The notes beneath the pieces were generated by a model. The model worked only from the letters and a program-made list of their open reading frames with translations, was not told the DNA's origin and ran no database searches. DNA of 35,262 nt, taken from contig CABZTA010000008.1 in the NCBI GenBank assembly GCA_902528485.1, positions 1 through 35,262 on the forward strand, written 5' to 3'. This stretch comes from an uncultured SAR86 cluster bacterium (lineage in GTDB: Bacteria; Pseudomonadota; Gammaproteobacteria; Magnimaribacterales; AG-339-G14). The position numbers and the translations under genes were made by a program. Below are positions 28,734 through 35,262 of the stretch, in pieces (position 1 is the first letter of the stretch; each line of letters begins with the position of its first letter).

Positions 28734-29194
28734 AATTTGATCAAGTTCTCGCGCATTGCGATATCCCTTGCAAAATTTATGACCCAATTGTCATTCAAGT
28801 TGCAGCTTTGAGCGTAGTAAGAATCTTGGATATTATTAACGAGACATCTCATGAAGATGAAAATTCTAATATTTCTGAAATTTCAAGACTAACTGCTGAA
28901 AAGGAAAAACAAGCTAGCATTGTAAAAGATGAGGTAAGAATCATCTGGGGAGACTACTTTAAAGAGCCTCAGATTAAATCATTCCCTAAAATTCATGATT
29001 TAGTGCATCAGATTATGCTTCAAGGATCTAAGTGCAAACAGGGTATTGATAGAAAAAATGGAGAAATTTTGGTTGATTTAGTAAATGAATTCAGCGAAAT
29101 ATTCTGGGCAACAAAAGATATTAAAACCAAAAGCGTAAAGGCTCCATATCCTCCTTCATTAAATATGATATATCCAGATCTTGATAATGTCTGA
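28730..29194 (+). CDS. sodN: Nickel superoxide dismutase
   Basis: SodN disproportionates superoxide with a nickel centre built from its own N-terminus. Residues 9-19 read HCDIPCKIYDP, the Ni-hook: after removal of the eight-residue leader MKFDQVLA, His1, Cys2 and Cys6 bind nickel and Tyr9 lines the site. The following helices resemble the family (IIWGDYFKEPQIKSFPKIHDLV, and EIFWATKD near the C-terminus). The 154 residues include a C-terminal tail slightly longer than usual. The short non-hydrophobic leader means the enzyme is cytosolic until processed. GGAGGAAG precedes the ATG. The protease gene sodX overlaps its end. Confidence 0.95.
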   Translation: MKFDQVLAHCDIPCKIYDPIVIQVAALSVVRILDIINETSHEDENSNISEISRLTAEKEKQASIVKDEVRIIWGDYFKEPQIKSFPKIHDLVHQIMLQGSKCKQGIDRKNGEILVDLVNEFSEIFWATKDIKTKSVKAPYPPSLNMIYPDLDNV

Positions 29195-29459
29195 TATTTT
29201 TTCCGTCTCAGGAAATAGCATGAATCCAATCTTGAAGGATGGAGATAAAGTTATTTGCTTGAAAAATACTGATATTAATAAAGGAGACTTGGTTATCTTA
29301 GATGTTGAGCCCTACGGTAAGATTATTAAGAAAGTTAAATGGATAAATGAAAATGAATTAAGAGTAGAGGGAACAAATCCAAGATGCTATTCATCGTCCT
29401 GCGACTTCAATCATTCTTTATCATCAATAATTGGTAAGGTTGAGAAGATTCTTGTCTAG
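29187..29459 (+). CDS. sodX: Ni-SOD maturation protease SodX
   Basis: This S24/S26-type peptidase is predicted to remove the SodN leader and expose the nickel-binding histidine. The catalytic serine is Ser11 in VSGNSMNP, with the second-domain lysine in GKIIKKVKW. The conserved EGTNPRCYSSSCDF resembles the signal-peptidase GTNPxxSxDS block. Start ATG 29187 was preferred to TTG 29181 because it gives MSDIFSVSGNSM and a shorter overlap with sodN. The 90 residues have no membrane anchor, which fits a cytosolic substrate. Confidence 0.92.
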   Translation: MSDIFSVSGNSMNPILKDGDKVICLKNTDINKGDLVILDVEPYGKIIKKVKWINENELRVEGTNPRCYSSSCDFNHSLSSIIGKVEKILV

Positions 29460-29501
29460 ATTTGCAAAATTTAATTTTTTTGCTCTCAAATTTTATTTAA
29501 A

Positions 29502-29530
29502 TTATAAATTATAGATAATCCCTCTATAAT
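29502..29530 (+). promoter_or_regulatory. Predicted promoter of the urate-oxidase-N-like gene
   Basis: A perfect TATAAT at 29525-29530 lies 18 bp before the ATG at 29549. At 17-bp spacing the -35 is a weak TTATAA (29502-29507). The region is very AT-rich, so the -10 is the main evidence. Confidence 0.4.
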
Positions 29531-29548
29531 CTGAATGAGGTACAGATT

Positions 29549-30211
29549 ATGGAAGAATTATTTATTTACAATGTTCTCGTTAGATGGGGGCACGTCCTTT
29601 TTGGAATAGTTTGGATAGGATTACTTTACTATTTTAACTTCGTTCAAACAGAATACGTTAAAATTGCAGATTCAGATGCTAAAGCCGATGTAATGAAGAA
29701 ATTAGCACCTAATGCTTTATGGTGGTTCCGATGGGCAGCTTTCTTTACCTTTCTAACAGGATTAATCCTTCTTTACTTTCTCCAGGTCTTAGCTACTACT
29801 GAGATTATTCTCGGATCAATAATGGGAACTTTAATGATGCTAAACGTCTGGGGTATCATTTGGAGAAATCAAAAAATTGTTATCGGTCTTAAAGAAGGCG
29901 ATGCTGTTGCTGCTGGGGCAAAAGCAGGATTAGCCTCAAGAACAAATACTTTATTCTCCCTCCCGATGTTGTACTTTATGATTTCTTCTGCCCATAGTCC
30001 TGTGAAATCTTATTTCATGGGAACGCCCGCTACTGGCACTGATCCAGGATATTTAGGTCTGGATTTTCTAATCATTTGCTTAGTGATTGCCTTGATTGAA
30101 CTTAATGCAATTTATGGAAAGATGTATCCAGTTATAGCATCGGTAAGAAGTGTTATTACTTCAAGCCTTGCACTAACAGTAGTTTTCTCTGGCTTAGCTT
30201 TCTATATTTAA
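29549..30211 (+). CDS. Membrane protein with urate-oxidase N-terminal (PuuD-like) domain
   Basis: The 220-residue product has six or seven predicted helices. It begins NVLVRWGHVLFGIVWIGLLYYFNFVQTEYVK, with further blocks PNALWWFRWAAFFTFLTGL and GIIWRNQKIV. These are the signatures of the urate_oxidase-N/DUF989 domain found in the membrane urate hydroxylase PuuD. PuuD normally also carries a C-terminal cytochrome c domain, which is absent: no CxxCH occurs in the protein. It therefore may not oxidise urate itself, or may use a separate electron carrier. GAGG lies 8 nt before the ATG. It ends convergently with the CNNM gene, overlapping by 4 nt. Confidence 0.8.
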   Translation: MEELFIYNVLVRWGHVLFGIVWIGLLYYFNFVQTEYVKIADSDAKADVMKKLAPNALWWFRWAAFFTFLTGLILLYFLQVLATTEIILGSIMGTLMMLNVWGIIWRNQKIVIGLKEGDAVAAGAKAGLASRTNTLFSLPMLYFMISSAHSPVKSYFMGTPATGTDPGYLGLDFLIICLVIALIELNAIYGKMYPVIASVRSVITSSLALTVVFSGLAFYI

Positions 30212-31485
30212 TTTTCTGAATCCTCTTCTTCAGAAGATTTAAATAGCCTAGCTATCTTTATCATGTTGTTTCTGACCAATACCGTCTCAATAATTGTATC
30301 TTGAATACTAATACTGACATTAGCTTCTGGGATTGTTCCTATCTGTTCTAAAATAAGCCCATTGAGAGTTCTTGGCCCATTTAAAGGCAAATCACATTCT
30401 AATTTTCTATTAATCTCCCTGATTGGAATACTTGCATCAATTAAAAAAGATCCATCTCTTTGCTCCATTATTTCAAATTTAGAATCATCATTATTCTTCG
30501 CTAGCTCGCCTACAATTTCACCCAATATATCTTCCAACGAAAGCAACCCTTTAACTGAGCCGTATTCATCGATAACAATCCCAACTCTTTTTCTTTCTTT
30601 TTGGAAATTAAATAATTGTTGACTCAAAGAGGTATTTTCTGGGATGAAGTAAGCATCATCTGATACCTCAACTAAGTTGTCTAAATCTTTAACCTCTTGA
30701 GATAAAAAGTTCGTTATTCCGTAAAGGTCAAGCATTCCTCTCAAATCGTCTAAATTTTGATCAAAAATCGGCAGAAAATCGACCTGATTTTTTTGAAGCT
30801 GCTCTAGTATCTCTTCAAAATCATCGCTTAAATCAATACCAATAATCTCAGATCTTTGAGTCATTACTTCCTCAATAGAAATTTTATCTAGCTCTAAAAT
30901 ACTTAAGAGCATATCTTGATACCTTGTAGGAATTAAATCACCTGATGTCTCTAAAATAGCTTTGAGCTCCTCGGGAGAGACATCTTCGCTCTCGTTTTCA
31001 GTCTTATTGATTCCTAAAAATTTTAACAGAAAATTTGAAAAATAATTAATAACAGAAACCAAAGGAAAAAGAAGTTTTTGTAAAATCTTTAGAGGAAGAG
31101 ATGAGAAAAAAGCCAACGGTTCAGGTTTGATCGCCGCAAAAGTTTTTGGAGTAACTTCTGAAAAAATTAAAATTACGATTGTAAGAAGAATTGATCCAAT
31201 TAATACACCCACATCACCATATAACTTTATGAATAATATTGTGGTTAAAGCAGACGCAAGTATATTAACAAAGTTGTTTCCTATTAAGATTATCCCTAAA
31301 AGCCTATCAGGTCTCCTCAATAGTTTTTCTATTCTTATCGCAGATTTATTCTTTTCCCTTGCTAAATATTTTAATCTGTACCTATTAATTGCCATCATGC
31401 TAGTCTCAGAGCCAGAGAAAAAAGCAGACAAAATAAGTAAGACAAAAATACTAGCCAGGAGAAGCCAGACAGGGAGATCGTTCAA
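30208..31485 (-). CDS. yfjD: CNNM/CorC-family membrane protein (YfjD-like)
   Basis: The product is 425 residues with domains in order: DUF21 membrane region (about 1-180, three or four helices, with FFSGSETSMMAINRYRLK), a CBS pair (about 195-330, with DLRGMLDLYG and GIVIDEYGSVKGLLSLEDILGEIVGEL) and a CorC_HlyC C-terminal domain. This matches E. coli YfjD/CorB, linked to magnesium or cobalt efflux. The start is TTG at 31485; the only upstream frame is closed by a stop. It is divergent from rpsP, with 96 bp between. Confidence 0.9.
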   Translation of the reverse strand: MNDLPVWLLLASIFVLLILSAFFSGSETSMMAINRYRLKYLAREKNKSAIRIEKLLRRPDRLLGIILIGNNFVNILASALTTILFIKLYGDVGVLIGSILLTIVILIFSEVTPKTFAAIKPEPLAFFSSLPLKILQKLLFPLVSVINYFSNFLLKFLGINKTENESEDVSPEELKAILETSGDLIPTRYQDMLLSILELDKISIEEVMTQRSEIIGIDLSDDFEEILEQLQKNQVDFLPIFDQNLDDLRGMLDLYGITNFLSQEVKDLDNLVEVSDDAYFIPENTSLSQQLFNFQKERKRVGIVIDEYGSVKGLLSLEDILGEIVGELAKNNDDSKFEIMEQRDGSFLIDASIPIREINRKLECDLPLNGPRTLNGLILEQIGTIPEANVSISIQDTIIETVLVRNNMIKIARLFKSSEEEDSEN

Positions 31486-31532
31486 TATTTAAAGTAATTA
31501 GTTAATTATTGTTAAATTATAGAATGTTTTCC

Positions 31533-31560
31533 TTGAATAGATAAATATTTAACTTAGAAT
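31533..31560 (+). promoter_or_regulatory. Predicted sigma70 promoter of the rpsP operon
   Basis: TTGAAT (31533-31538) and TAGAAT (31555-31560) are 16 bp apart and end 21 bp before the rpsP ATG at 31582. The TTGAAT and TAGAAT boxes are good matches to the consensus. A second TAGAAT lies upstream at 31520-31525. Confidence 0.5.
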
Positions 31561-31581
31561 GGCCTTCTTATTTTTTAGCAA

Positions 31582-32559
31582 ATGGTAACAATTAGATTAT
31601 CCAGAAGTGGGGCGAAGAAAAAACCCTTCTATCATTTCACCGTCACTGACTCTAGAAGGCCTAGAGACAGTGGTTATATTGAAAGGTTAGGTTTTTTCAA
31701 TCCATTCGCGTCCGGTCAAGAAATACGTCTCAAAATTGATCATGAGAGACTTGAATATTGGCTTAGCAAAGGTGCTCAAACCTCCGAGAAGGTAACTAAT
31801 CTTGTTAAGGAGTCAAAAATGACTCCTGATGAACTCTCTAAACTTCAGGATAAAAAGGAGTCAAGAAAGCAAAAGATTATTGCAAAAAAATCAGAACAAA
31901 ATAAAATTGACAACTCGTCAGATCAATCTAGCAATGAAAATTCAGACGTAGATGTTGCGGATGGAGAAAATTTAAATAAAGAGGAAGTAAATATGGAAGA
32001 TGATAAAAATATTATTGAAGAAAGCATAGAAGGAGTTGGTGAAACTGCTAAAGAAGCCATCGAAGGAGCTGCTGAAGTCGCTGGAGAAGGCGTAGAGGCT
32101 GTTGTTGAAACAGCTGGAGCTGCTGCTGAAGGGGTTGTCGATACTGCTAAGGAAGTTATCGAAGCAGTTGGTGAAACTGTTGATGCCGCTGTAGATGGAG
32201 TAACTGAAGTTGCAAGCGAAGTTGCTGAAGCAGCTAGCGAAGTTGCAGATGCTGTCATGGACGGTGATGTAAAGGGTGCCGTCAAGGAAGTAGCTGAAGG
32301 AGTTACCGAAGTTGCAGAAGCTGCAGTTGATGCTGTAACAGATACTGCATCAGAAGTAGTTGAAGGTGCTGCAGAAATAGTGGGTGAAGCAGCTGAGACA
32401 GTAGTTGATACCGCTAAAGAGGCTGTAGAAGGCGTCGGAGAAGTTGTTGAGGAAGCTGTTGAAGCGGTAAGCGAAACAGTTGAAGCTGCCGTTGAGGGAG
32501 TCTCAAACGTCGTTGAATCCATCAAGGATGCTGTAACAGGCGAAGACGACGAAAAATAA
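31582..32559 (+). CDS. rpsP: Ribosomal protein S16 with long repeat-rich C-terminal extension
   Basis: Residues 1-80 are a normal S16 ([40 protein letters not shown]), which binds 16S rRNA in the 30S body. Most S16 proteins are 80-90 residues, but this frame continues to 325. Residues ~80-110 are a basic linker, and ~110-150 are acidic and serine/asparagine-rich. From residue 152 fifteen 11-residue repeats run to residue 317. From residue 138 on there is no Leu, Phe, Trp, Tyr, Pro, Cys, His, Gln or Arg. An internal ATG at 31993 (residue 138) follows GAGG with 8-nt spacing, so a separate repeat protein may also be translated. The downstream gene order rimM-trmD-rplS is the standard operon. Confidence 0.95.
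   Translation: MVTIRLSRSGAKKKPFYHFTVTDSRRPRDSGYIERLGFFNPFASGQEIRLKIDHERLEYWLSKGAQTSEKVTNLVKESKMTPDELSKLQDKKESRKQKIIAKKSEQNKIDNSSDQSSNENSDVDVADGENLNKEEVNMEDDKNIIEESIEGVGETAKEAIEGAAEVAGEGVEAVVETAGAAAEGVVDTAKEVIEAVGETVDAAVDGVTEVASEVAEAASEVADAVMDGDVKGAVKEVAEGVTEVAEAAVDAVTDTASEVVEGAAEIVGEAAETVVDTAKEAVEGVGEVVEEAVEAVSETVEAAVEGVSNVVESIKDAVTGEDDEK
31978..31995 (+). promoter_or_regulatory. Internal ribosome-binding site and start within rpsP
   Basis: AAAGAGGAAGTAAATATG carries a strong Shine-Dalgarno (AGAGG) 8 nt before an in-frame ATG at 31993. Starting there would give a 188-residue acidic protein (MEDDKN...) made only of the repeat tail, without S16. Confidence 0.45.
32035..32532 (+). repeat. Fifteen 11-residue (33-bp) LEA-like repeats in the S16 tail
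   Basis: Translated in the rpsP frame, the segment divides into fifteen 11-residue units with one extra Asp before unit 8. Examples are [44 protein letters not shown] and [11 protein letters not shown]. The approximate consensus is V-x-E-T/V-A/V-x-E-A-V-E/D-G/A. Eleven-residue periodicity is typical of apolipoprotein, alpha-synuclein and LEA group 3 helices. At DNA level copies differ mostly by synonymous bases, so the amino-acid pattern is what is kept. Confidence 0.9.
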
Positions 32560-32580
32560 TATCTATTTTTCATTAATGAA

Positions 32581-33084
32581 ATGGGGTTTGCTGAAAAAGT
32601 GAACCTCATTTTGATTGGTAGGCTTGGAAAACCGATAGGTTTGAAAGGTCATCTTAATCTAATAGCCCACTCAGATAATCCATCTGGACTGTCTAAATAT
32701 AAAGAATTTTTCATTGATGCTGACGGTATCCATAAATTTACTTTAGACAAAATATCCAAATCAGGAAAAAAAACTTTAATTAAGTTTGATTCTATAAACT
32801 CGATGTCCGAGGCAGAAAAACTCAAAAATCTGGATCTTTTTATTGATGAAGATAATCTGCCTGATCTTCCAGATGGCGAATTTTATTGGAAAGACTTGAT
32901 TGGAAAAAAAGTGATGAGTTTAAACAATAACTACAATGGATACGTTAAAGAAATAATGCCTACAGGAGCTAATGATGTTCTTGTTTGCGACATTAACAAT
33001 GAAGAAGTTTTAATTCCTTTGATATTTGGTAAGTTTGTAATTGAAATTAGCGAACACATAATAGTGGATTGGGAAATTGATTAA
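32581..33084 (+). CDS. rimM: 16S rRNA processing protein RimM
   Basis: RimM assists maturation of the 30S head. The N-terminal domain is recognised by LILIGRLGKPIGLKGHLNL, and the C-terminal PRC-like domain contains FYWKDLIGKKV and EEVLIPLIFGKFV. The length of 167 residues is typical. Start ATG 32581 was kept; the GTG at 32599 is a possible alternative. It overlaps trmD by 8 nt and follows rpsP by 21 nt. Confidence 0.95.
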   Translation: MGFAEKVNLILIGRLGKPIGLKGHLNLIAHSDNPSGLSKYKEFFIDADGIHKFTLDKISKSGKKTLIKFDSINSMSEAEKLKNLDLFIDEDNLPDLPDGEFYWKDLIGKKVMSLNNNYNGYVKEIMPTGANDVLVCDINNEEVLIPLIFGKFVIEISEHIIVDWEID

Positions 33085-33868
33085 AAAATATGCCTTTATT
33101 TCTGTTTTCCCAGAAATTTTTGTTCCATTCTCTCAATCCGGAATCGTAAAAAAAGCTACGGATTCAGGATTAATTCAAATCAAAAGTTTTAATCCCAGAG
33201 ATTTTTTAAATAATAAAGACAGAATAGACGATAAGGTTTATGGGGGAGGACCTGGAATGGTATTTAAATCAGAACCGATACAAAAATGTATTAAACATAC
33301 TAAAGATACTTTTTCCGGCTCGTCAAAAGTAATTCATTTATCAGCATCTGGAGAAACCTTTACAGCACAAAAAGCCAGGGAGCTTTCAAAAGAAGATTCA
33401 CTAATATTTTTATCATCACGATACGAAGGTCTGGATCAGCGTGTCATAGACGCAGAAGTTGATAGGGAGATTAGCATTGGAGATTATGTATTAACGGGAG
33501 GTGAAATTCCCTCTATGGTTCTTTTAGAGGCCATCATCAGATTTATTGATGGCGTGGTTGGTGATGAAGAATCTGTAAATAATGATTCCTTCGAGAATGC
33601 TCTTTTGGAACATCCTCAATACACCAGACCAGACCAAAATGATCTTGGAGAAGTTCCTGAAACCCTACTGTCAGGAAATCATGACCAAATTGAAAAATGG
33701 AAGAGAAAACATTCACTTGGTAAGACTTTTTTAAGTAGGCAAGATCTTATCAGACAACATGATCTGAGCCAGCAAGATATCGACCTAATTAAAGAATTTC
33801 TTAGTGACCTTGGCTATGAATCTGATAGAATTGCCGAGCTTTTAAGCTTAATTGATAATGAAAACTAG
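33077..33868 (+). CDS. trmD: tRNA (guanine-37-N1) methyltransferase
   Basis: TrmD methylates G37 of tRNAs reading CNN codons and prevents frameshifting. The product has a trefoil-knot SPOUT domain. Signature blocks are [25 protein letters not shown] and [21 protein letters not shown]. The C-terminal domain includes LEHPQYTRP. The length is 263 residues. The start is TTG at 33077, inside the rimM stop region. It overlaps rplS by 11 nt. Confidence 0.97.
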   Translation: MIKKYAFISVFPEIFVPFSQSGIVKKATDSGLIQIKSFNPRDFLNNKDRIDDKVYGGGPGMVFKSEPIQKCIKHTKDTFSGSSKVIHLSASGETFTAQKARELSKEDSLIFLSSRYEGLDQRVIDAEVDREISIGDYVLTGGEIPSMVLLEAIIRFIDGVVGDEESVNNDSFENALLEHPQYTRPDQNDLGEVPETLLSGNHDQIEKWKRKHSLGKTFLSRQDLIRQHDLSQQDIDLIKEFLSDLGYESDRIAELLSLIDNEN

Positions 33869-34208
33869 AAAGTCAGTACAAATAGTCGAAAACGCTCAAC
33901 TAAAAGAGAACTTACCTGAATTCAATCAGGGAGATACAGTTTTAGTACAGGTTATTGTTAAAGAAGGGTCAAGGGAGAGAACACAACCTTTTGAAGGGGT
34001 TGTGATCGGTAGAAAAAATAGGGGTTTAAACTCATCATTTACCGTAAGAAAAATATCAAGTGGTATTGGTGTTGAAAGGACCTTTCAACTGCATAGTCCT
34101 TTGATTAAGTCAGTTGAATTAAAGAGAAAGGGTAAAGTTAGACAGTCTAAACTTTACTACCTTAGAGAAAGATCTGGAAGATCAGCAAGAATTCAAGAAA
34201 AAATCTAA
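33858..34208 (+). CDS. rplS: 50S ribosomal protein L19
   Basis: L19 sits at the 30S-50S interface. ATG 33858 was chosen over the track's TTG 33852 because it gives [15 protein letters not shown] and the usual length (116 residues). Conserved parts are [44 protein letters not shown] and a basic end with [14 protein letters not shown]. It overlaps the end of trmD by 11 nt and ends the ribosomal operon. Confidence 0.97.
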   Translation: MKTRKSVQIVENAQLKENLPEFNQGDTVLVQVIVKEGSRERTQPFEGVVIGRKNRGLNSSFTVRKISSGIGVERTFQLHSPLIKSVELKRKGKVRQSKLYYLRERSGRSARIQEKI

Positions 34209-34220
34209 TCTCTCGTTCTC

Positions 34221-35117
34221 ATGAGAGAAAATAGTTTACAAATAGAAAGTTTCATAGACTCCCTATGGATTGAAAAAGGGTTATCTAAAAATTCATTGGA
34301 CTCTTACTCAAGGGATCTGAATCTTTTTTTGAAATATTTGGATAAATCAAAAATTGTATTAACTAATGTGACCAGAGCAGAAATCATGGAATTTATGTCG
34401 TTTAGACTTTCTAAAGGCCTATCAGCTAAAACGGTTGCAAGAAATTTGTCTGTTCTAAAAGCTTTCTTTGGTCATCTTGAATCTAGAAATTTAATTCAAA
34501 GCAATCCTACAAAAGATATAGAGAGTCCAAAATTACCTAGAAAACTGCCTAATACGTTAACTGAGCAACAAATTAATGATCTTCTCGATGCCCCAAACGA
34601 AAAGACAAACTTAGGTTTTAGGGATAAAACAATGATTGAAGCTTTATATTCTTGCGGTATGCGTGTGTCGGAACTTCTTAATCTTAAATTAAGTGATATA
34701 AATTTTAATCAAGGGGTAATTAGAATTCTTGGAAAAGGTTCTAAAGAAAGAATAGTGCCAATAGGGGAGGAGCTTATCAGCTTATTAAAAAATTATATTG
34801 AGCTAATAAGACCCGAGTTACTTAAAAATGTTACAGAGGATCATTTATTTTTAAATTCTCGTGGAGCAGGAATTACCAGACAAGGTTTTTGGTTAAGAAT
34901 TAAGGATTATTGTATGAAGGCAAACATTGATTCATCTAAAATATCACCTCATACTTTGCGACATGCTTTTGCGACTCACTTACTGAATAATGGAGCCGAC
35001 TTGAGGGTTGTCCAACTTTTACTTGGACACGCGAGTCTCAATACAACCCAAATTTACACAGAAGTGGCAAACGAAAGACTAAAGTCTATTCATAAAACTC
35101 ATCATCCAAGAGGGTAA
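34221..35117 (+). CDS. xerD: Site-specific tyrosine recombinase XerD
   Basis: XerD with XerC resolves chromosome dimers at dif sites. The N-terminal SAM-like core-binding domain (FIDSLWIEKGLSKNSLDSYSRDL) leads into the catalytic domain. The catalytic residues are Arg in YSCGMRVSELLNL, Lys in GKGSKERIVPI, HTLRHAFATHLL, the histidine in LLGHASLNTTQIY and the tyrosine of QIYTEV. The length of 298 residues is standard. The following gene is dsbC, as in many Gammaproteobacteria, which favours XerD over XerC. Confidence 0.93.
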   Translation: MRENSLQIESFIDSLWIEKGLSKNSLDSYSRDLNLFLKYLDKSKIVLTNVTRAEIMEFMSFRLSKGLSAKTVARNLSVLKAFFGHLESRNLIQSNPTKDIESPKLPRKLPNTLTEQQINDLLDAPNEKTNLGFRDKTMIEALYSCGMRVSELLNLKLSDINFNQGVIRILGKGSKERIVPIGEELISLLKNYIELIRPELLKNVTEDHLFLNSRGAGITRQGFWLRIKDYCMKANIDSSKISPHTLRHAFATHLLNNGADLRVVQLLLGHASLNTTQIYTEVANERLKSIHKTHHPRG

Positions 35118-35118
35118 A

Positions 35119-35262
35119 ATGAGATATTTTGTTACAACCTCAGTTATTTTTTTTAGTCTTGTTTTAAGTTCCCAAGATAATAGGTTTCTTGATTCTTTGC
35201 AGTCCATTTTACCTTCTAGTTTTGAAATTGAATCGGTTTCTGTCTCTCCGCAAGAAGGTTTT
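35119..35262 (+). CDS. dsbC: Start of a DsbC-like disulfide isomerase, cut by window end
   Basis: An open frame begins at ATG 35119, 1 nt after the xerD stop, and stays open for 48 codons to the window edge. It has a hydrophobic signal-like N-terminus (RYFVTTSVIFFSLVLSS). The following LPSSFEIESVSVSPQEG resembles the N-terminal dimerisation region of DsbC, and xerD-dsbC is a common gene pair. The catalytic thioredoxin domain lies outside the window, so the call rests on synteny and this short stretch. Confidence 0.7.
   Translation, partial: MRYFVTTSVIFFSLVLSSQDNRFLDSLQSILPSSFEIESVSVSPQEGF

Noticed and set aside
29460-29500. Possible terminator after sodX
   Set aside because: The AAAATTT/AAATTTT similarities are pure A/T with no GC stem; indistinguishable from AT-rich background.
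31923-32609. 228-residue minus-strand ORF opposite rpsP
   Set aside because: It is the antisense reading of the low-complexity GAA/GCT/GTT repeat region, giving a Ser/Thr/Ala-only product; it has no start signal and runs into the start of rimM.
34209-34228. Hairpin TCTCTC / GAGAGA enclosing the xerD start codon
   Set aside because: The stem is only six pairs with an eight-base loop, and no T tract follows; it could affect translation but is too weak to list as a feature.

Overview
The window is AT-rich, very densely packed bacterial DNA. Most neighbours overlap by 1-14 nt, often as ATGA, and TTG starts are frequent. Several gene blocks are classic gammaproteobacterial synteny: hisS-yfgM-bamB-der, sdhCDAB-sucCD, ribF-ileS-lspA-ispH, rpsP-rimM-trmD-rplS and xerD-dsbC. 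Low GC, tiny spacers, a nickel superoxide dismutase and a lone urate-oxidase-N membrane protein suggest a streamlined marine gammaproteobacterium of the SAR86 type. That lineage is an inference. No rRNA, tRNA, CRISPR, insertion sequence or prophage was seen.

Layout. 1-3906: end of hisS, then yfgM, bamB and der (translation, envelope assembly, ribosome GTPase). 3954-9881: succinate dehydrogenase and succinyl-CoA synthetase without sucAB between them, followed by an unknown two-TM protein. 9872-12724 (minus): MATE exporter, tusA, an uncatalogued 27-residue membrane peptide and a medium-chain reductase. 12883-15945: hexapeptide acyltransferase, pdxB, a fatty-acid desaturase and msrB. 15948-22618: murJ, ribF, ileS, lspA and ispH. 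22615-26480: dadA, ampD, yajQ, ampG and a frameshifted VanZ-like gene missed by the ORF track. This block suggests cell-wall recycling and D-amino acid use. 26566-28518: groES-groEL with a promoter and a strong terminator. 28587-29459: an Ni-SOD operon of a new 48-residue membrane protein, sodN and its protease sodX. 29549-31485: the urate-oxidase-N-like protein and, convergently, a CNNM/CorC-type protein. 31582-35262: rpsP-rimM-trmD-rplS, xerD and the start of dsbC.

The most unusual element is the rpsP product. A normal ~80-residue S16 domain is followed by a linker and fifteen near-perfect 11-residue repeats resembling LEA or apolipoprotein helices. A strong internal ribosome-binding site and ATG lie just before the repeats, so the repeat protein may also be made separately. 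Other points of interest are the 48-residue protein in front of sodN, the frameshifted VanZ gene in the 412-bp apparent gap, two genes with a leaderless-promoter arrangement, and an acyltransferase whose homology appears to extend upstream of any usual start codon.
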